The notes under the pieces: model-generated
What the model was told of the DNA's origin: nothing
Database searches by the model: none
The model's input: the letters and a program-made list of their open reading frames with translations, nothing else
Origin: CAVRUD01 sp963849635
Lineage (GTDB): Bacteria > Chloroflexota > Chloroflexia > Thermomicrobiales > UBA6265
Direction: 5' to 3'
Length of the DNA stretch: 64,000 bases
NCBI GenBank assembly: GCA_963849635.1
Contig: CAWKIA010000024.1
Coordinates: forward strand, 310,001-374,000
Shown: in pieces, positions 44,110 to 54,108 of the stretch
How the letters are laid out: every line of letters starts with the position of its first letter
Position numbering within the stretch: the first letter of the stretch is position 1
Made by a program: the position numbers and the translations under genes

Positions 44110-46525
44110 GATCGGCCGCGTCAGATCAATCCGTAGTCGGACGGCGATGGCGGCGGCCTCTCGCCGGTTGGCGACGCCGAGCTTGTTGAAGACGCTGGTG
44201 GCGTGCGTCATCACCGTGCGGGGGGAGATGAAGAGGGCCTCGGCGATCTCCCTGTCTGTCAGGCGCTGGGCGAGTAACGCAAGGACTTCCCGCTCGCGAG
44301 CGGATAGGTTGGCCGGAGACACGGCGACCACGGGAGATCTCGGCGCGGGCACGGCGGGAGATGACCCGATCTCGGCAGGCGAAGATTCACCGGACGCAAG
44401 CGCCTTGGCGATCGTTATTGCCTCATCTACCGCCTCGGTCCATGGCAGGCGGCGCCCCGCGTCGAACGCGATCGCAAACCGTTCTCCGCCGAGGGCACTC
44501 TGTGCGGCCTGCTCGGCCCTCCCTCGCATCGCGCGTCCGTTTTCGTCTGGCACGGTCCCGGTGTGGTCCAGGAGTGCTTGACCGACGCCAAGCATCCGCG
44601 CCGCCCGTTCGGCGTGACCGCTTTCCGCCGCGAGCCCAGCGATACCGTCGATCGAGTTTGAGCAATGGAACACCGAGCCGACCTCGCGGAGCAGCCTGAG
44701 GGCCTCGGCGAACCGGGCCGCGGCGCGTGGTCCGTCACCCATGCTGCGGTCCAGACGTCCCAACTCTGTCAGGATGTTTCCAGTTTGAAAGCTCCGCCCC
44801 TCCGCCCGCTCGATCGCGAGTGCCTCCTCCAACACCGCCCTGCCGCGTTCCAGGTCGCCGGCATTGACCCAGGCGACGCCCAGGTTTTCGACCAGGTACG
44901 TGAAGTTCATGCCGGGGACGTCGATGACGCTGGAAATCTCCCGCGCTTCCTCCAGCAAGGCGATGGCCTCGTGCCAACGACCAAGCCCACGCCCCACCGC
45001 CAGCGCCCGGATGTACAACACCTGCGTCAGGCGCAACGGGTTGCCCGCCTCTCGCGCCGGCGCCAGGCTTGCCTCGCTGTGTTCTAGTGCGCACGCATCG
45101 TCCCCGGCGGCGTAGCAGAGGATGGCTAGTTCGGAGAGAGCGCGCGCCAGGAGTCCCGGCGGGGCGTTGTCGCACCGTGACAACGCCCCCTTCAGGAATG
45201 CGATGCCTTCCGGCAGATGGCCGCGATAGAGGCTGAATTCGGACATCATCCCGGCGAGCCGCATCTCCCCGATCGCGTCGCCCGATTCGGCGAAGAACGC
45301 CATTGCCGCCCGCAGGTCGGGCCACGCCTGCTCGAAGGCATCGAGGCTGGCGCGCATCTCCGGCGTGTCGATCACCGCCCCGGCCCGTTCGGCGAGGTTC
45401 AGGAAGAAGGAGGCGTGCAGCTGGCGGGCCGACGCATCCTCTCCTCGCGCTCGTAACTGCTCCCGCGCGAACTCCCGGATCGTCTCAAGCAGCCTGAACC
45501 GCACCCGTCCGTCGGGCGTCAACTCCGACCGCACGAGGCTCTGGTCAGCCAATTCCTCCAAGGAACTCGATCCCACGCACGCCGGCAACCGATTGCACCA
45601 TTTCGAGGTCGAACCAACCCGCAAAGACGGCCAACCGTCGGAACAGTGCCTGGATGTCGCCTCCGAGGAGGTTGTAACTCCAGGCGATCGCGTCCCTGAG
45701 CGTCCGCTGCCGCGCGGGTAGGTCGCGCTCGCCCGCACCCAATACTTGGAGGCGCTGCGAGAGCAGCGCCAGCAAGGCCTCTGGCGAGAGGAGACGTAAC
45801 CGCGCCGCCGCCAGCTCAAGGGCCAAGGGCAACCCGTCCAGGCGAATGCAAATCTCACTGATGTCCTCAGCGTTCTGGGAGGAGAGGCCGAAGCCCGGAT
45901 TTGCGGCCTGTCCCCGCTGGACGAACAGGGTCACGGCGTCCGAGTCTAGGAATTGCGGTGGCGGAGAATCGCTTGATGCTCGACTCCCACGAAATTGCGG
46001 CTCGTCGCGTCGAAGGTCTGGCAGGCTCAGCGGCGGGACGGGGAGTAGGTGCTCACCGCGGATCCGGATCGGCGCCCGGCTGGTCGCCAGCACCTGGAGT
46101 GCGGGGCAGGCGATGAGGAGCGCCGCGATTGCCGACGCCGATGCCAGGACGTGCTCGCAGTTGTCGAGGATCAGCAACACCTGTTTCGGGCGCAGGAGCA
46201 ACGCGAGTTGGTCGCCCAGGGAGCGATCACCGGACTCGCGCACCCCAAATTCAGCGGCGATGGCGGGAAGGACCAGGCCGGCATCGGTCAGCGGAGCAAG
46301 GTCGACGAACACCGCTCCGTCGGCGAAGGCATCCTCCACGTCCTGTGCGAACGCAAGCGCCAGCCGTGTCTTGCCGACCCCGCCGGGGCCGGTCAGCGTC
46401 AACAGGGGGACGGCCGCGTCTAGCAATAGGGAGCGGGCAGCAACCAGTTCCGCGCTACGCCCGATCAGGGGCGTGCGTGGCGTCGGCAAGGGCGGAACAG
46501 GAGCTACCAGTGGGGCGCTCGACAT
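44110..46525 (-). pseudogene. LuxR family regulator with NB-ARC type ATPase and TPR domain, frameshifted, stop not found
   Basis: Start 46523-46525. The N-terminal P-loop is LLTLTGPGGVGKTRLALAFA, Walker B is VLLILDNCEHV, then LATSRAPIRIRGEHLLPVPPL and DGLPLALELAAARLRLL, as in plant-R/AfsR-like STAND regulators. The frame breaks near 45570; beyond it SSLEELADQSLVR leads to a TPR-rich region and a C-terminal LuxR helix-turn-helix (LSAREREVLALLAQRLTDREIAEALFISPRTVMTHATSVFNKLGV). The frame does not stop after the HTH but runs on into the secreted protein gene, so the true 3' end is not determined. The neighbouring secreted proteins are likely targets. Confidence 0.8.
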
Positions 46526-46648
46526 CGTTATTGCCGTTCACGGGCGGAGAATCGTCGGCAACGATACGTTGACGCTTGCCCTGGGTTCTGTCAACCGCCT
46601 CGTCTCTGGCGCTGATCTTTGTCGAGATTCCAATGGGCCGTCTAATGT

Positions 46649-46724
46649 TCAGCTCACTTTCCACTCCTCCCAGCCGGGATCTTTCCCTGGATCCCGGCCT
46701 CCCCTCCACTCTGACGCCGCCCGG
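46649..46724. repeat. Dispersed ~76-bp repeat, copy B
   Basis: Second copy of the repeat at 41569-41644. Its right end (GACGCCGCCCGG) runs directly into the truncated LuxR fragment at the codons for the P-loop glycines. Confidence 0.75.
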
Positions 46725-46862
46725 TCCAGTCAACGTCAGCAGGGGCACGGCCTCGTCGAGCAGGAGGGAACGGGCGGCGGCTGTCTCGGACGTCCGTCCG
46801 ATCAGTGATGTGCGGGGGGGTAACGGAAGTGATCCGGGAGCGGCAGGAAGGTCGCTCAACAC
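46717..46862 (-). pseudogene. Truncated LuxR/NB-ARC regulator, 5' remnant
   Basis: The first ~48 residues (LPLPPRTSLIGRTSETAAARSLLLDEAVPLLTLTGPGG) are a close paralogue of the start of the regulator at 46525. The sequence stops at the P-loop and continues into the dispersed repeat, so only the 5' end is left. Recombination between a regulator gene and the repeat would create this junction. Confidence 0.65.
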
Positions 46863-46968
46863 GGTTTTCGCCGTCCACGTGAGGAAACTTCAAGTGCTTC
46901 CAGCATGCGGCTCCCACTCCGTCCTGTCAACCGCCGCATCGCCGGCTACGGAGGAGACCTCCTACCCG

Positions 46969-47190
46969 ATGCGCATCGCGAAACACGTCCACTCCTCCTT
47001 CCTCATCGACGAAGGCGGACAGCGTCGACCTCTCTGGCCCAGCACGTAGCCATCTTGGTCAACGACCGCGTCCTCAACTCGGTCGAATCCTTCGGCCTCG
47101 CCCTGGAAGAGTTCGCCGGGGTCGACCTTCTGATCGTGTCCGTCATGGCCCCGTTCTTGACAGAGGTGAGCGCTTCGCCTTCGCCTGGCG
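46969..47190 (+). pseudogene. Remnant of an MBL-fold hydrolase
   Basis: ATG 46969 (GGAGGA upstream) begins MRIAKHVHSSFLIDEGGQR, like the start of small metallo-beta-lactamase fold hydrolases; then in another frame HVAILVNDRVLNSVESFGLALEEFAGVDLLIVSVMAPFLTE resembles their C-terminal part. The metal-binding centre is missing, so a large internal deletion and a frameshift are needed. Weak but recognisable. Confidence 0.4.
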
Positions 47191-47368
47191 CATCCGGCCG
47201 AAGGCCGTCTCCCCGTCCACGACGACTACGCTCGCGGTAAAATGCGCTATGACGCCATCACGTTGTTCCTGGCAAGCCCGGGGATCAAGTTCCATCCTGT
47301 ATCGGAGCCTGGCGGGTCGATTACGATCTAACCAGGTGTCAATACTCGTGGGCGAGAGTATTGGTCTG

Positions 47369-48451
47369 TCAGGCAACCCGGCCCGAATCGGGGTCGCCCA
47401 TCAGGGACGAGCAGTCGACGGCCTCGAAGTCGCTGCCGACGATGCGCTCCTGAAGTTCGCGCAGGTCGTCGTTGTCCCAGCGGTCGTCCGGAACCCCGGA
47501 GAGGAACCAATCGCTGCCGTTGTCGGCCAGCAGCATCCCGTAGGTCTTGAGTGCCTGCAGGATGACCTGGTTGGTCTCCGAGAAGCCGCTAATGTCGATG
47601 TCGGCCTTGAGGCGGAAGCGTTGCCCCATCGGCGGCACGGCTTCGTCGGTCGTGGCACCGGCCTGGTGGCGGGCCGGCCAGACATAGGCTTCCTGGGTCA
47701 AGGAGGCCGTAAACCTGAGCGCATGTGGGATGACACCGGCGGCGATCTCTTCGTAGCGCACTAATCCAGGCAGAATCGCCATTCCCGCCGCGTCGGCGGA
47801 GGTCCACTCCTCGGTCCGTAGGTCGTTCGAGGTCAGGTCGAAGCGCGCGCCCGAGTACGCCGTCCAGCTCCCGTCCGCTTGCGGCGAGGCACTGAAGAGC
47901 TCGAAGAGCTGGCACGAACCCTCCTGCACCACGATCACGTGACGATCGCCGGTCCCGCACGAGCCCCCTTCGATGGGGGCATCGGCCGGAATCGGGTATG
48001 GTCCAGGATCGCTCTCCTCGGCTACCTCGAATGTGATCTCTACCTCCGGCTGGTCGGCCGGCACCCGCACGAACGGGATTCCCAAGGGCTGACCTTCGTA
48101 CAGGCCCGCGCCGAAGTCCGGGTGTAGGCCAGTGTTGAGGCCGATGCTGGCCACGTAGTCGTCGGAGCGTGCATCCACGGGCAAGTCTTCGATCGCGGTG
48201 TTCCAGATGTTGTCCGGAGGGAAAATCGAGCAGTCCGCGGGGACCTCACCGCACGTCGATTCCGTACAGCCCAGGCTGCATTCCTGTAACGCCGCGGCAC
48301 GATGCATCACCCTGGCATCGCCGTCCTTGATCCCGAGCAACCCGGCGAACAGTCCCCCAAACACACCTCCCCCCAGCAGGCGGCGACGGCTCGGGCGGCC
48401 GCGCCGATACGCTACGGTGGCGGTCCAGCGGTCAACGGCGTGTTCATCCAT
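47369..48451 (-). CDS. Tat-exported protein of unknown function
   Basis: 360 aa from the ATG at 48451 (AGGAGA 8 nt upstream). A twin-arginine signal SRRRLLGGGVFGGLFAGLLG spans residues 21-40. The mature part has a Cys cluster near its start (CSLGCTESTCGEVPADC), then FPPDNIWNTAIEDLPVDARS, a phrase seen in uncharacterised secreted proteins, and GSCGTGDRHVIVVQEGSCQLFELF and DLTSNDLRTEEWTSADAAGMAILPGLVRYEEI. No catalytic family is recognised; the paired Cys suggest disulfides outside the cell. Confidence 0.65.
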   Translation of the reverse strand: MDEHAVDRWTATVAYRRGRPSRRRLLGGGVFGGLFAGLLGIKDGDARVMHRAAALQECSLGCTESTCGEVPADCSIFPPDNIWNTAIEDLPVDARSDDYVASIGLNTGLHPDFGAGLYEGQPLGIPFVRVPADQPEVEITFEVAEESDPGPYPIPADAPIEGGSCGTGDRHVIVVQEGSCQLFELFSASPQADGSWTAYSGARFDLTSNDLRTEEWTSADAAGMAILPGLVRYEEIAAGVIPHALRFTASLTQEAYVWPARHQAGATTDEAVPPMGQRFRLKADIDISGFSETNQVILQALKTYGMLLADNGSDWFLSGVPDDRWDNDDLRELQERIVGSDFEAVDCSSLMGDPDSGRVA

Positions 48452-48673
48452 GGGTGGTCTCCTGCGCCCGTCGCGACCCGGCCGGGCGATACCGTCCGAT
48501 GGCGGCAAAGGGGAGCCGCTGCTGCCGACTATACGGACCAGTCTCCACGATCAGCATGAGGAAAATTCCCCGTTTCGGTCGTCGTGGGGAGCGAGACGTT
48601 GTGGCGCGGCGCCCGTTTGCCTTTCGCGTTGCCGAAGCGCCTTGCACATCCACGGACTGCAGTCCGAACCGCT

Positions 48674-50094
48674 CTATGTGTCTTGGCGCTCTGCCTGTCG
48701 CTCCTCGTCCGATTGGGCAAGTGTGAGTCCGGTCACAGCGCCCGCGTCATTGCGGAAGAACGTCACGATCGCGTCGAGCGCGGGAATGACGAATGCCATT
48801 TCACCAATGCGCCCGAGCGCCAGCGGCGCTTGTCCTCCCGCCGAGAGATGCAGTGCTCCATCGCCGGCGGTGACCGTCAAGCTGTAGTCCGGGCGAAGAT
48901 CATATCGGCCGGCAAACGCGCTGACCGCGTTGTCGGTCATCCAACCTCGGTCGACTCCGACATAGTTTCCATCCCGGGTTCCTGGCTCAAGTGGCCAGTC
49001 GTGCTCTCGGGCAACAGCGCCCATGATCTCCCCAAACAGCTCGAAGCCGATGTCGCCGTTGGTCATCACCGCCAGTGCTTTGCCGTGCCGGGCGTAGGCT
49101 TCCAGAACGCAGGTGAATCCTTCGTTCCCGCCGCTATGAGAAAAGCGCTGCTTCTCGCCTTCGCGACCCAAGAAGAAGCCGATCCCGACCGGGCCGCCGT
49201 TCTGGGGCGTGAGCATCGTTTCGGCTGAAGCCCGGCTCAGGAACTCGCCTGTCCCGTCGCCAGAGCGCGCTGAACCTCTCGCGCCACCTTGAGCAGATCG
49301 GACGGCGTCGTCCACAGCCCAGCCGCCGCCAGTTCCGGGTAGATGTGCCACCCACCGCCGACCACCTCACGATCGATCCGGTGCCCATGCGCAAAGCCCG
49401 CCTGACCCTGGCCGGGCAGCACGCGCGAAAAGGTGCTGTCGGCCATTCCCAACGGCCCGAGGACAAGATCGTCCATCAGACTGGCGAACGGAACTCCAGT
49501 CACGTCCTCTAGCACCTGCTGGACGATCGTCGTCCCACCGCCGGAATAGCGAAAGATCGTGCCGGGCAGTGCGGTGACTCTGATCGGATCGGTGTTGGTC
49601 GGAGGAGTCCCGTCGAGGACCTCGCTCAGGGTCGGCACCGGTCCATCCGGCCGGTAGCCCGGAAAGCCGTGGACGGACATTCCCGCGGTGTGGGAGAGCA
49701 ACTGGCGGAGCGTTACCACGGGTTGCCAGTCGCCATTCGCGGGAACCCGCCAGGAGCGAAGGTACGTGTTCGCGTCGGCGTCGAGGTCGAGTCGTCCATC
49801 CTGGACCAGGCGCATCACGGCCAGCGCGGTCACCGGCTTCGAGATCGACGCCGCCTGAAAGCGGGTCTTTGCCGTCACGGGCTCGCCGGTCTGCGCGTTT
49901 GCTACTCCGGCGGCGGCTACCCAGGCGATCTCGTCGCCGTCGAGCACGGCAATTCCGATCCCGGGCAACTCTTTGGTTGCGATGCGCTCGGCGAGCGACG
50001 CCGTCCGGCCATTGACGTCGAGCGCCAGGCCCTCTAAAACCCGACGGCCCGAGTCGGTCAGCAGGTTGTCCGGCGTCGGCGGCGGTTGGGACAT
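48674..50094 (-). pseudogene. Serine beta-lactamase-like hydrolase (class C/DD-peptidase fold), one frameshift
   Basis: Start 50094. The SxxK motif is SISK in TRFQAASISKPVTALAV, the Tyr motif is YSGGG in FRYSGGGTTIVQQVLEDVTG, HTAGMSVHGFPGY and HGHRI follow. One G is missing near 49256; after it SAETMLTPQNGGPVGIGFFLG, HSGGNEGFTC (the KTG equivalent) and a C-terminal lipocalin-like domain finish at 48674. About 470 aa if repaired. There is no signal peptide, so it is more likely an esterase or peptidase of the family than a secreted antibiotic hydrolase. Confidence 0.82.
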
Positions 50095-50230
50095 CGTTGC
50101 CTCCCGTTCGTAAATTCCGCGTTCTCGCGCCGCAGTGCGCTATGTGGCCACCAGCTTAACCCCGGGCAGACGGCGTCCCGCATAGAATGGTTGGATTGTC
50201 GGCCATGTGGGATCGACGCGGGAGTGGACG

Positions 50231-51625
50231 ATGTTCGACGCGCGCGACAGCTCGCTCATCTACCGAGACCTCAACAGGACATACCCGACCGTCGTCCGCG
50301 GCGAAGGGGTCTATCTCTACGACGCCGAGGGCAAGCGCTACTTAGACGGCTCCGGCGGCTCCTCGGCGGTGACCGCCATCGGCCACGGCGTGCCGGAGGT
50401 GGTCGAGGCGATGACCCAGCAGGCGGCGACCCTGGCCTATGCCCCGACCCACGCCTTCGCCACCGAGGCCGCCGAAGACCTGGCTCGACTGATTGTCGAG
50501 CGGTTCGCGCCGCCGGGGCTAGAAAAAGTCTGGTTTGTCTCCGGTGGCTCCGAGGCCGTCGAGAATGCGGTCAAGATCGCCCTGCAATACCAGCGTGACC
50601 GGGGCAAACCGGCGAAGCACGTCGTCATCGGCCGCTGGCAGTCGTACCACGGCGCCACCCTGGCTACGCTCGCCATCGGCGGCAACGCCGCCCGCCGCCA
50701 TCCCTACAGCGCCGCCCTGCCCCACGCCGAGCACATCCCGCCCTGCTTTCCCTACCGCTGCTGGCAAGGGGGAGGGTGCCCACCTTGCAACCTGAGCTGT
50801 GCCGACGTGCTGGAGCGGACCATCCGCCAGGTCGGCGCGGAGAACGTGGCAGCATTCATCGCGGAGCCACTCGTCGGCGCTACCCTGGGCGCCGTTCCGG
50901 CCAGCCCCGGCTACTTTCAGCGCATCCGCGAGATCTGCGACCGCTACGACGTCCTCTTCATCGCGGACGAGGTGATGACCGGCTTTGGCCGCACCGGCGT
51001 GCCCTTCGCGATCGAGCACTGGGGTGTCACCCCCGACCTGATCGCCTGCGCCAAGGGGATCAGCGGCGGCTACACCCCGCTCGGAGCGGTCATCATCCGG
51101 CCGGAGATCGTCGGCGAGGTCCGGGGACAAGGGAAAAGCTTCGTCATCGGGCACACCGCCGCCGCCAACCCGCTCTCTTGCGCCACAGGCGCGGCCGTGC
51201 TGCGCTACGTCCTCGATCACGATCTGACCGCCAACGCGGCCAACACAGGGGCATACCTCCTGGAGCAACTGCGCGCCATGCAGGCGCGCCATCCGATCGT
51301 CGGCGATGTCCGCGGCATGGGGCTTCTGCTCGGGGTCGAGTTCGTCCAGGACCGGGAGACGAAAGAGCCGTTCCCGCCCGCCTGGGGCGTCTCCCGCCGG
51401 GTCGGTGCGGCGACGCTCGAGCGCGGCCTCGTCTCCTACCCGATGACCGGCAGCGTCGACGGCGCCCTCGGCGACCACATCCTCTACGCCCCGCCGCTGA
51501 CGCTCACCCGCGATCAGGCCGACGAACTCGTGGCCGCCCTCGATGCCAGCCTGACCGCCGTCACCGCCGAACTCGCCGTCGCCGCCGGCGAGCCGAAACG
51601 ATGGCGTAACACCGAACGATGCTGA
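50231..51625 (+). CDS. Class-III PLP-dependent aminotransferase
   Basis: 464 aa from the ATG at 50231. PLP site: SGGSEAVENAVKIA, YHGAT, D246 in FIADEVMTGFGRTG, and the Schiff-base K275 in ACAKGISGGYTPLGAV; T in GHTAAANPLSCATG. Substrates of this family include GABA, beta-alanine, ornithine, putrescine and taurine. An unusual cysteine-rich insertion lies at 172-190 (C172, C177, C183, C186, C190). It is divergent to the beta-lactamase-like gene and followed 22 nt later by an AraC regulator. Confidence 0.88.
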   Translation: MFDARDSSLIYRDLNRTYPTVVRGEGVYLYDAEGKRYLDGSGGSSAVTAIGHGVPEVVEAMTQQAATLAYAPTHAFATEAAEDLARLIVERFAPPGLEKVWFVSGGSEAVENAVKIALQYQRDRGKPAKHVVIGRWQSYHGATLATLAIGGNAARRHPYSAALPHAEHIPPCFPYRCWQGGGCPPCNLSCADVLERTIRQVGAENVAAFIAEPLVGATLGAVPASPGYFQRIREICDRYDVLFIADEVMTGFGRTGVPFAIEHWGVTPDLIACAKGISGGYTPLGAVIIRPEIVGEVRGQGKSFVIGHTAAANPLSCATGAAVLRYVLDHDLTANAANTGAYLLEQLRAMQARHPIVGDVRGMGLLLGVEFVQDRETKEPFPPAWGVSRRVGAATLERGLVSYPMTGSVDGALGDHILYAPPLTLTRDQADELVAALDASLTAVTAELAVAAGEPKRWRNTERC

Positions 51626-51647
51626 CACATCCCCATCGAGGAACCAC

Positions 51648-52455
51648 ATGCCCGCCACACTTGCTGTCCACCAGCGCGACTACTCGCCCGAGACCCTAAT
51701 TCACCGACATCGTACGCTCAGGTCGTCCTCCCCGAGCGCGGCCGCCTGGATCTGCTGATTGGCGGTCGACGAGGCGCGGTGGTGCGGGATCAGAGTACGC
51801 GGTGGTCGCGCCCGAAACCGAGCACATCTGCTGGGCGGACCAGCCCACCCGCTGCCTGGTCGTCGATCTGCCGCAACCGTTGATCGCTGAGGCAGCCGCC
51901 TCCAGCCATGATGGCTGGAGACGTTCGGCGTTCCGCCCCGTTGATTCCCGCGTTCGTGTCCTCACCCACCTGCTGCGCGTCGAGTTGGACACGGGTGGAC
52001 TCAACGACCCGCTGGTGGCAGAGGCGCTTGGGCGCTACGCGGCGAGTGCCTTCGCGACCCCGCAACGACCATCCCCGGGACTACCGGTGGCAATAGGTCC
52101 CAGCGGCCGGATGCTTGCTCACCGTGTCCGCGCCTACCTGGACGAGCACTTTCGCCGAGAACTCTCTCTGTCAACCATTGCCGTGGAAATGGGAGCATCC
52201 GTCGCCCACGTGCAGCGCAGCTTCCGCGCCGAAACCGGCGCGACCGTCGTCACTTACGTCCAGGACCGGCGCCTGGATGCGGCCACCGACCTCCTGCGCA
52301 CGACCGATCTATCCGTCACCGAGATCGCCATGGCGACCGGTTTCGGGTCGGCAAGTTACTTCGCTCGTCTCTTTGCCCGCCGCTACGGCGCCGCCCCGTC
52401 CCAGTACCGAGCGGCCCATTGGTCAGGATCGGACGCACTCCTGTCGCGATCGTGA
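51648..52455 (+). pseudogene. AraC family transcriptional regulator, two frameshifts in the N-terminal domain
   Basis: ATG 51648 with CGAGGA upstream starts PATLAVHQRDYSPET. Small indels near 51709 and 51790 must be crossed to read YAQVVLPERGRLDLLIGG and YAVVAPETEHICWAD, the cupin-type sensing domain. From 51802 the frame is open and has the double HTH of AraC: LSLSTIAVEMGASVAHVQRSFRAETGATVVTYVQDRRLDAATDLLRTTDLSVTEIAMATGFGSASYFARLFARRYGAAPSQYR. It probably controls the adjacent aminotransferase or dehalogenase. Confidence 0.8.
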
Positions 52456-52490
52456 TCGATTCATCCTCACCCGAGCGCTAACGTCGTCTC

Positions 52491-52532
52491 CGAACGCCGA
52501 ACGCCGAACGCCGGATGCCGAACGCCGAACGC
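52491..52532. repeat. Heptamer tandem repeat
   Basis: Six contiguous 7-nt units: CGAACGC three times, CGGATGC once, CGAACGC twice. It ends 16 nt before the dehalogenase ATG and touches its ribosome site, so unit-number change would move the upstream sequence but not the site itself. Confidence 0.75.
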
Positions 52533-52547
52533 CGCCAGGAGACCCCG

Positions 52548-53243
52548 ATGGACCGGACCGCGATCGATTTCGTGACCTTCGACTGCTACGGCACTCTGAT
52601 CGACTGGGACGGTGGTCTCGCCACCTTCCTGGCCGAACTCGCCCTCCAGGTCGGAGATACCGACGCCCCCAACGGCCGCGTCTTGCGCGAACGCTGGGAG
52701 GCTATCCAGTTCGACCTCATCCAGGGGCCGTACATGAAGTACGACCAGGCCCTGGCCGAGAGCCTTCGCCTCTGGGCGGTCGAGCGTGGTTACGGCTGGG
52801 AACCGGCCTGGGGCGAGGCCCTGGGCCGGGCAATGCGCTCCTGGCAGCCCTTCCCCGACACTCGCCCCGCCCTGACCAGGATCCGCGAGGCCGGCGGCAA
52901 GCTCGCCATCATCTCCAACACCGATGAGGCGATCATCGCCCAGACCCTGCGCCACCTCGAAGTGCCCTTCGACGCCGTTATCACCGCCGAATCCTGCGGC
53001 GCCTACAAGCCCAACCCGACGGTTTTCGCCCAGGCTCAGGACCGCCTGGGAGTCGCGCCGGAACGGATCCTCCACGTCGCCTTCGGGTTCAAGTACGACA
53101 TCGGTCCCGCCCAGGACGCCGGCTGGCACTCGGCCTGGATCAATCGCTACGCCGAGACCAAGCCCGGTCCGGCCACTCCTGATCATGAATGGCGAGACCT
53201 CTGGGGCCTGGCGAAATTCTTCGGCGCGTCAGTTCCCGAATAG
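52548..53243 (+). CDS. HAD-type haloacid dehalogenase-like hydrolase (type II)
   Basis: 231 aa from the ATG at 52548 (AGGAGA upstream). HAD motif I is FVTFDCYGTLIDWD with nucleophile D12, motif II ISNTDE, motif III Lys in CGAYKPNP, motif IV FGFKYDIGPAQDAGW. The GTLIDWD form and length fit (S)-2-haloacid dehalogenase-like proteins, though many act as phosphatases. The stretch 53244-53581 after it carries no gene I can support. Confidence 0.82.
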   Translation: MDRTAIDFVTFDCYGTLIDWDGGLATFLAELALQVGDTDAPNGRVLRERWEAIQFDLIQGPYMKYDQALAESLRLWAVERGYGWEPAWGEALGRAMRSWQPFPDTRPALTRIREAGGKLAIISNTDEAIIAQTLRHLEVPFDAVITAESCGAYKPNPTVFAQAQDRLGVAPERILHVAFGFKYDIGPAQDAGWHSAWINRYAETKPGPATPDHEWRDLWGLAKFFGASVPE

Positions 53244-53581
53244 CTGGAGGGCCGGCCAGGAAGTACGGGCAGATGCGCGTCCTCGAGATCCGGCGGCACT
53301 CGCTGACCAAGAAGGGCCCAGGGCGATGATCGGGATCACACCTCTCCGACGCCTCTCGCCTGAGGTGTGCTCTCGGAGGCGAATCGGGAAGATTGCCCCG
53401 GAAGATAAGCGCTGTTGCATTGCCCGGACTTGCACCGTTCGCCGCAAACATCGAAGATAGAGTCGCCTCCGGACCGGAGGTCGGTTTCGACAGCGGGACG
53501 GCGCATGCCGCTCCTTCGCTCGGGCCGATAACGGCAATCGGCGGTGGCCGGTATGGCAACCTGCGGGAGGGGGCGAGCAGC

Positions 53582-53851
53582 GTGGAAACGTACAACATCT
53601 ATATGGACGAGACCCCGGGCGGCGAGGAAGATCCCGAAGAGGGATACGAAGTCGAATTCCGGGTCGTCCCCAATTCCTCGGACGATGGCAACCCGACCGA
53701 CAACGCCGTGCTGGCCGGCCTCGATCTGGTCGACCTGATCAACCTGCGCGACGCCATCCAGCAGGAGATCGACAACTACGCCCTCCAGGCCCTCGAAGCC
53801 GAAGCCGGTGAGGACGAACTCGCCGTCGTCGACGACGAGCTCATGCCGTAA
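53582..53851 (+). CDS. Small acidic hypothetical protein
   Basis: 89 aa from a GTG at 53582 with GGGAGG 12-17 nt upstream. Very acidic (DETPGGEEDPEEGYEVEFRVVPNSSDDG at 9-36) with a helical second half (LVDLINLRDAIQQEIDNYALQALEAEAGEDEL). Cytoplasmic. I recognise no family. It ends just before a strong nested inverted repeat. Confidence 0.6.
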   Translation: METYNIYMDETPGGEEDPEEGYEVEFRVVPNSSDDGNPTDNAVLAGLDLVDLINLRDAIQQEIDNYALQALEAEAGEDELAVVDDELMP

Positions 53852-53867
53852 ACGAGACGGCAAGTAC

Positions 53868-53970
53868 GGCAAGACGGCGAGACGGCAAGAATAGAGACGG
53901 AGGGGTAGTCCCTCCTCCCCGTCTTTTGTTTTTCGCGTCTACTTAATTCTTGCCGTCTCGCCGTCTTGCC
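53868..53970. terminator. Nested inverted repeats with T-run
   Basis: Perfect 25-bp arms at 53868-53892 and 53946-53970 enclose an inner hairpin (AGACGG-AGGGG ... CC-CCGTCT, about 53894-53924) followed by TTTTGTTTTT. The inner hairpin works as an intrinsic terminator for the small acidic gene; the outer arms contain repeated GACGGCAAG units. Confidence 0.75.
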
Positions 53971-54108
53971 CTCTTGCCGTCTTCGCTGTAACATCGTGGA
54001 GCCGCCTGATGGGCGGGACGGTGCGAAGTAAGCGAGTATGGTCCTCCGATGACGACGCGCAGGTAACCCGCAACGCTAGGCTATAGACGAAGCGCCTGCT
54101 CGGGGTTA

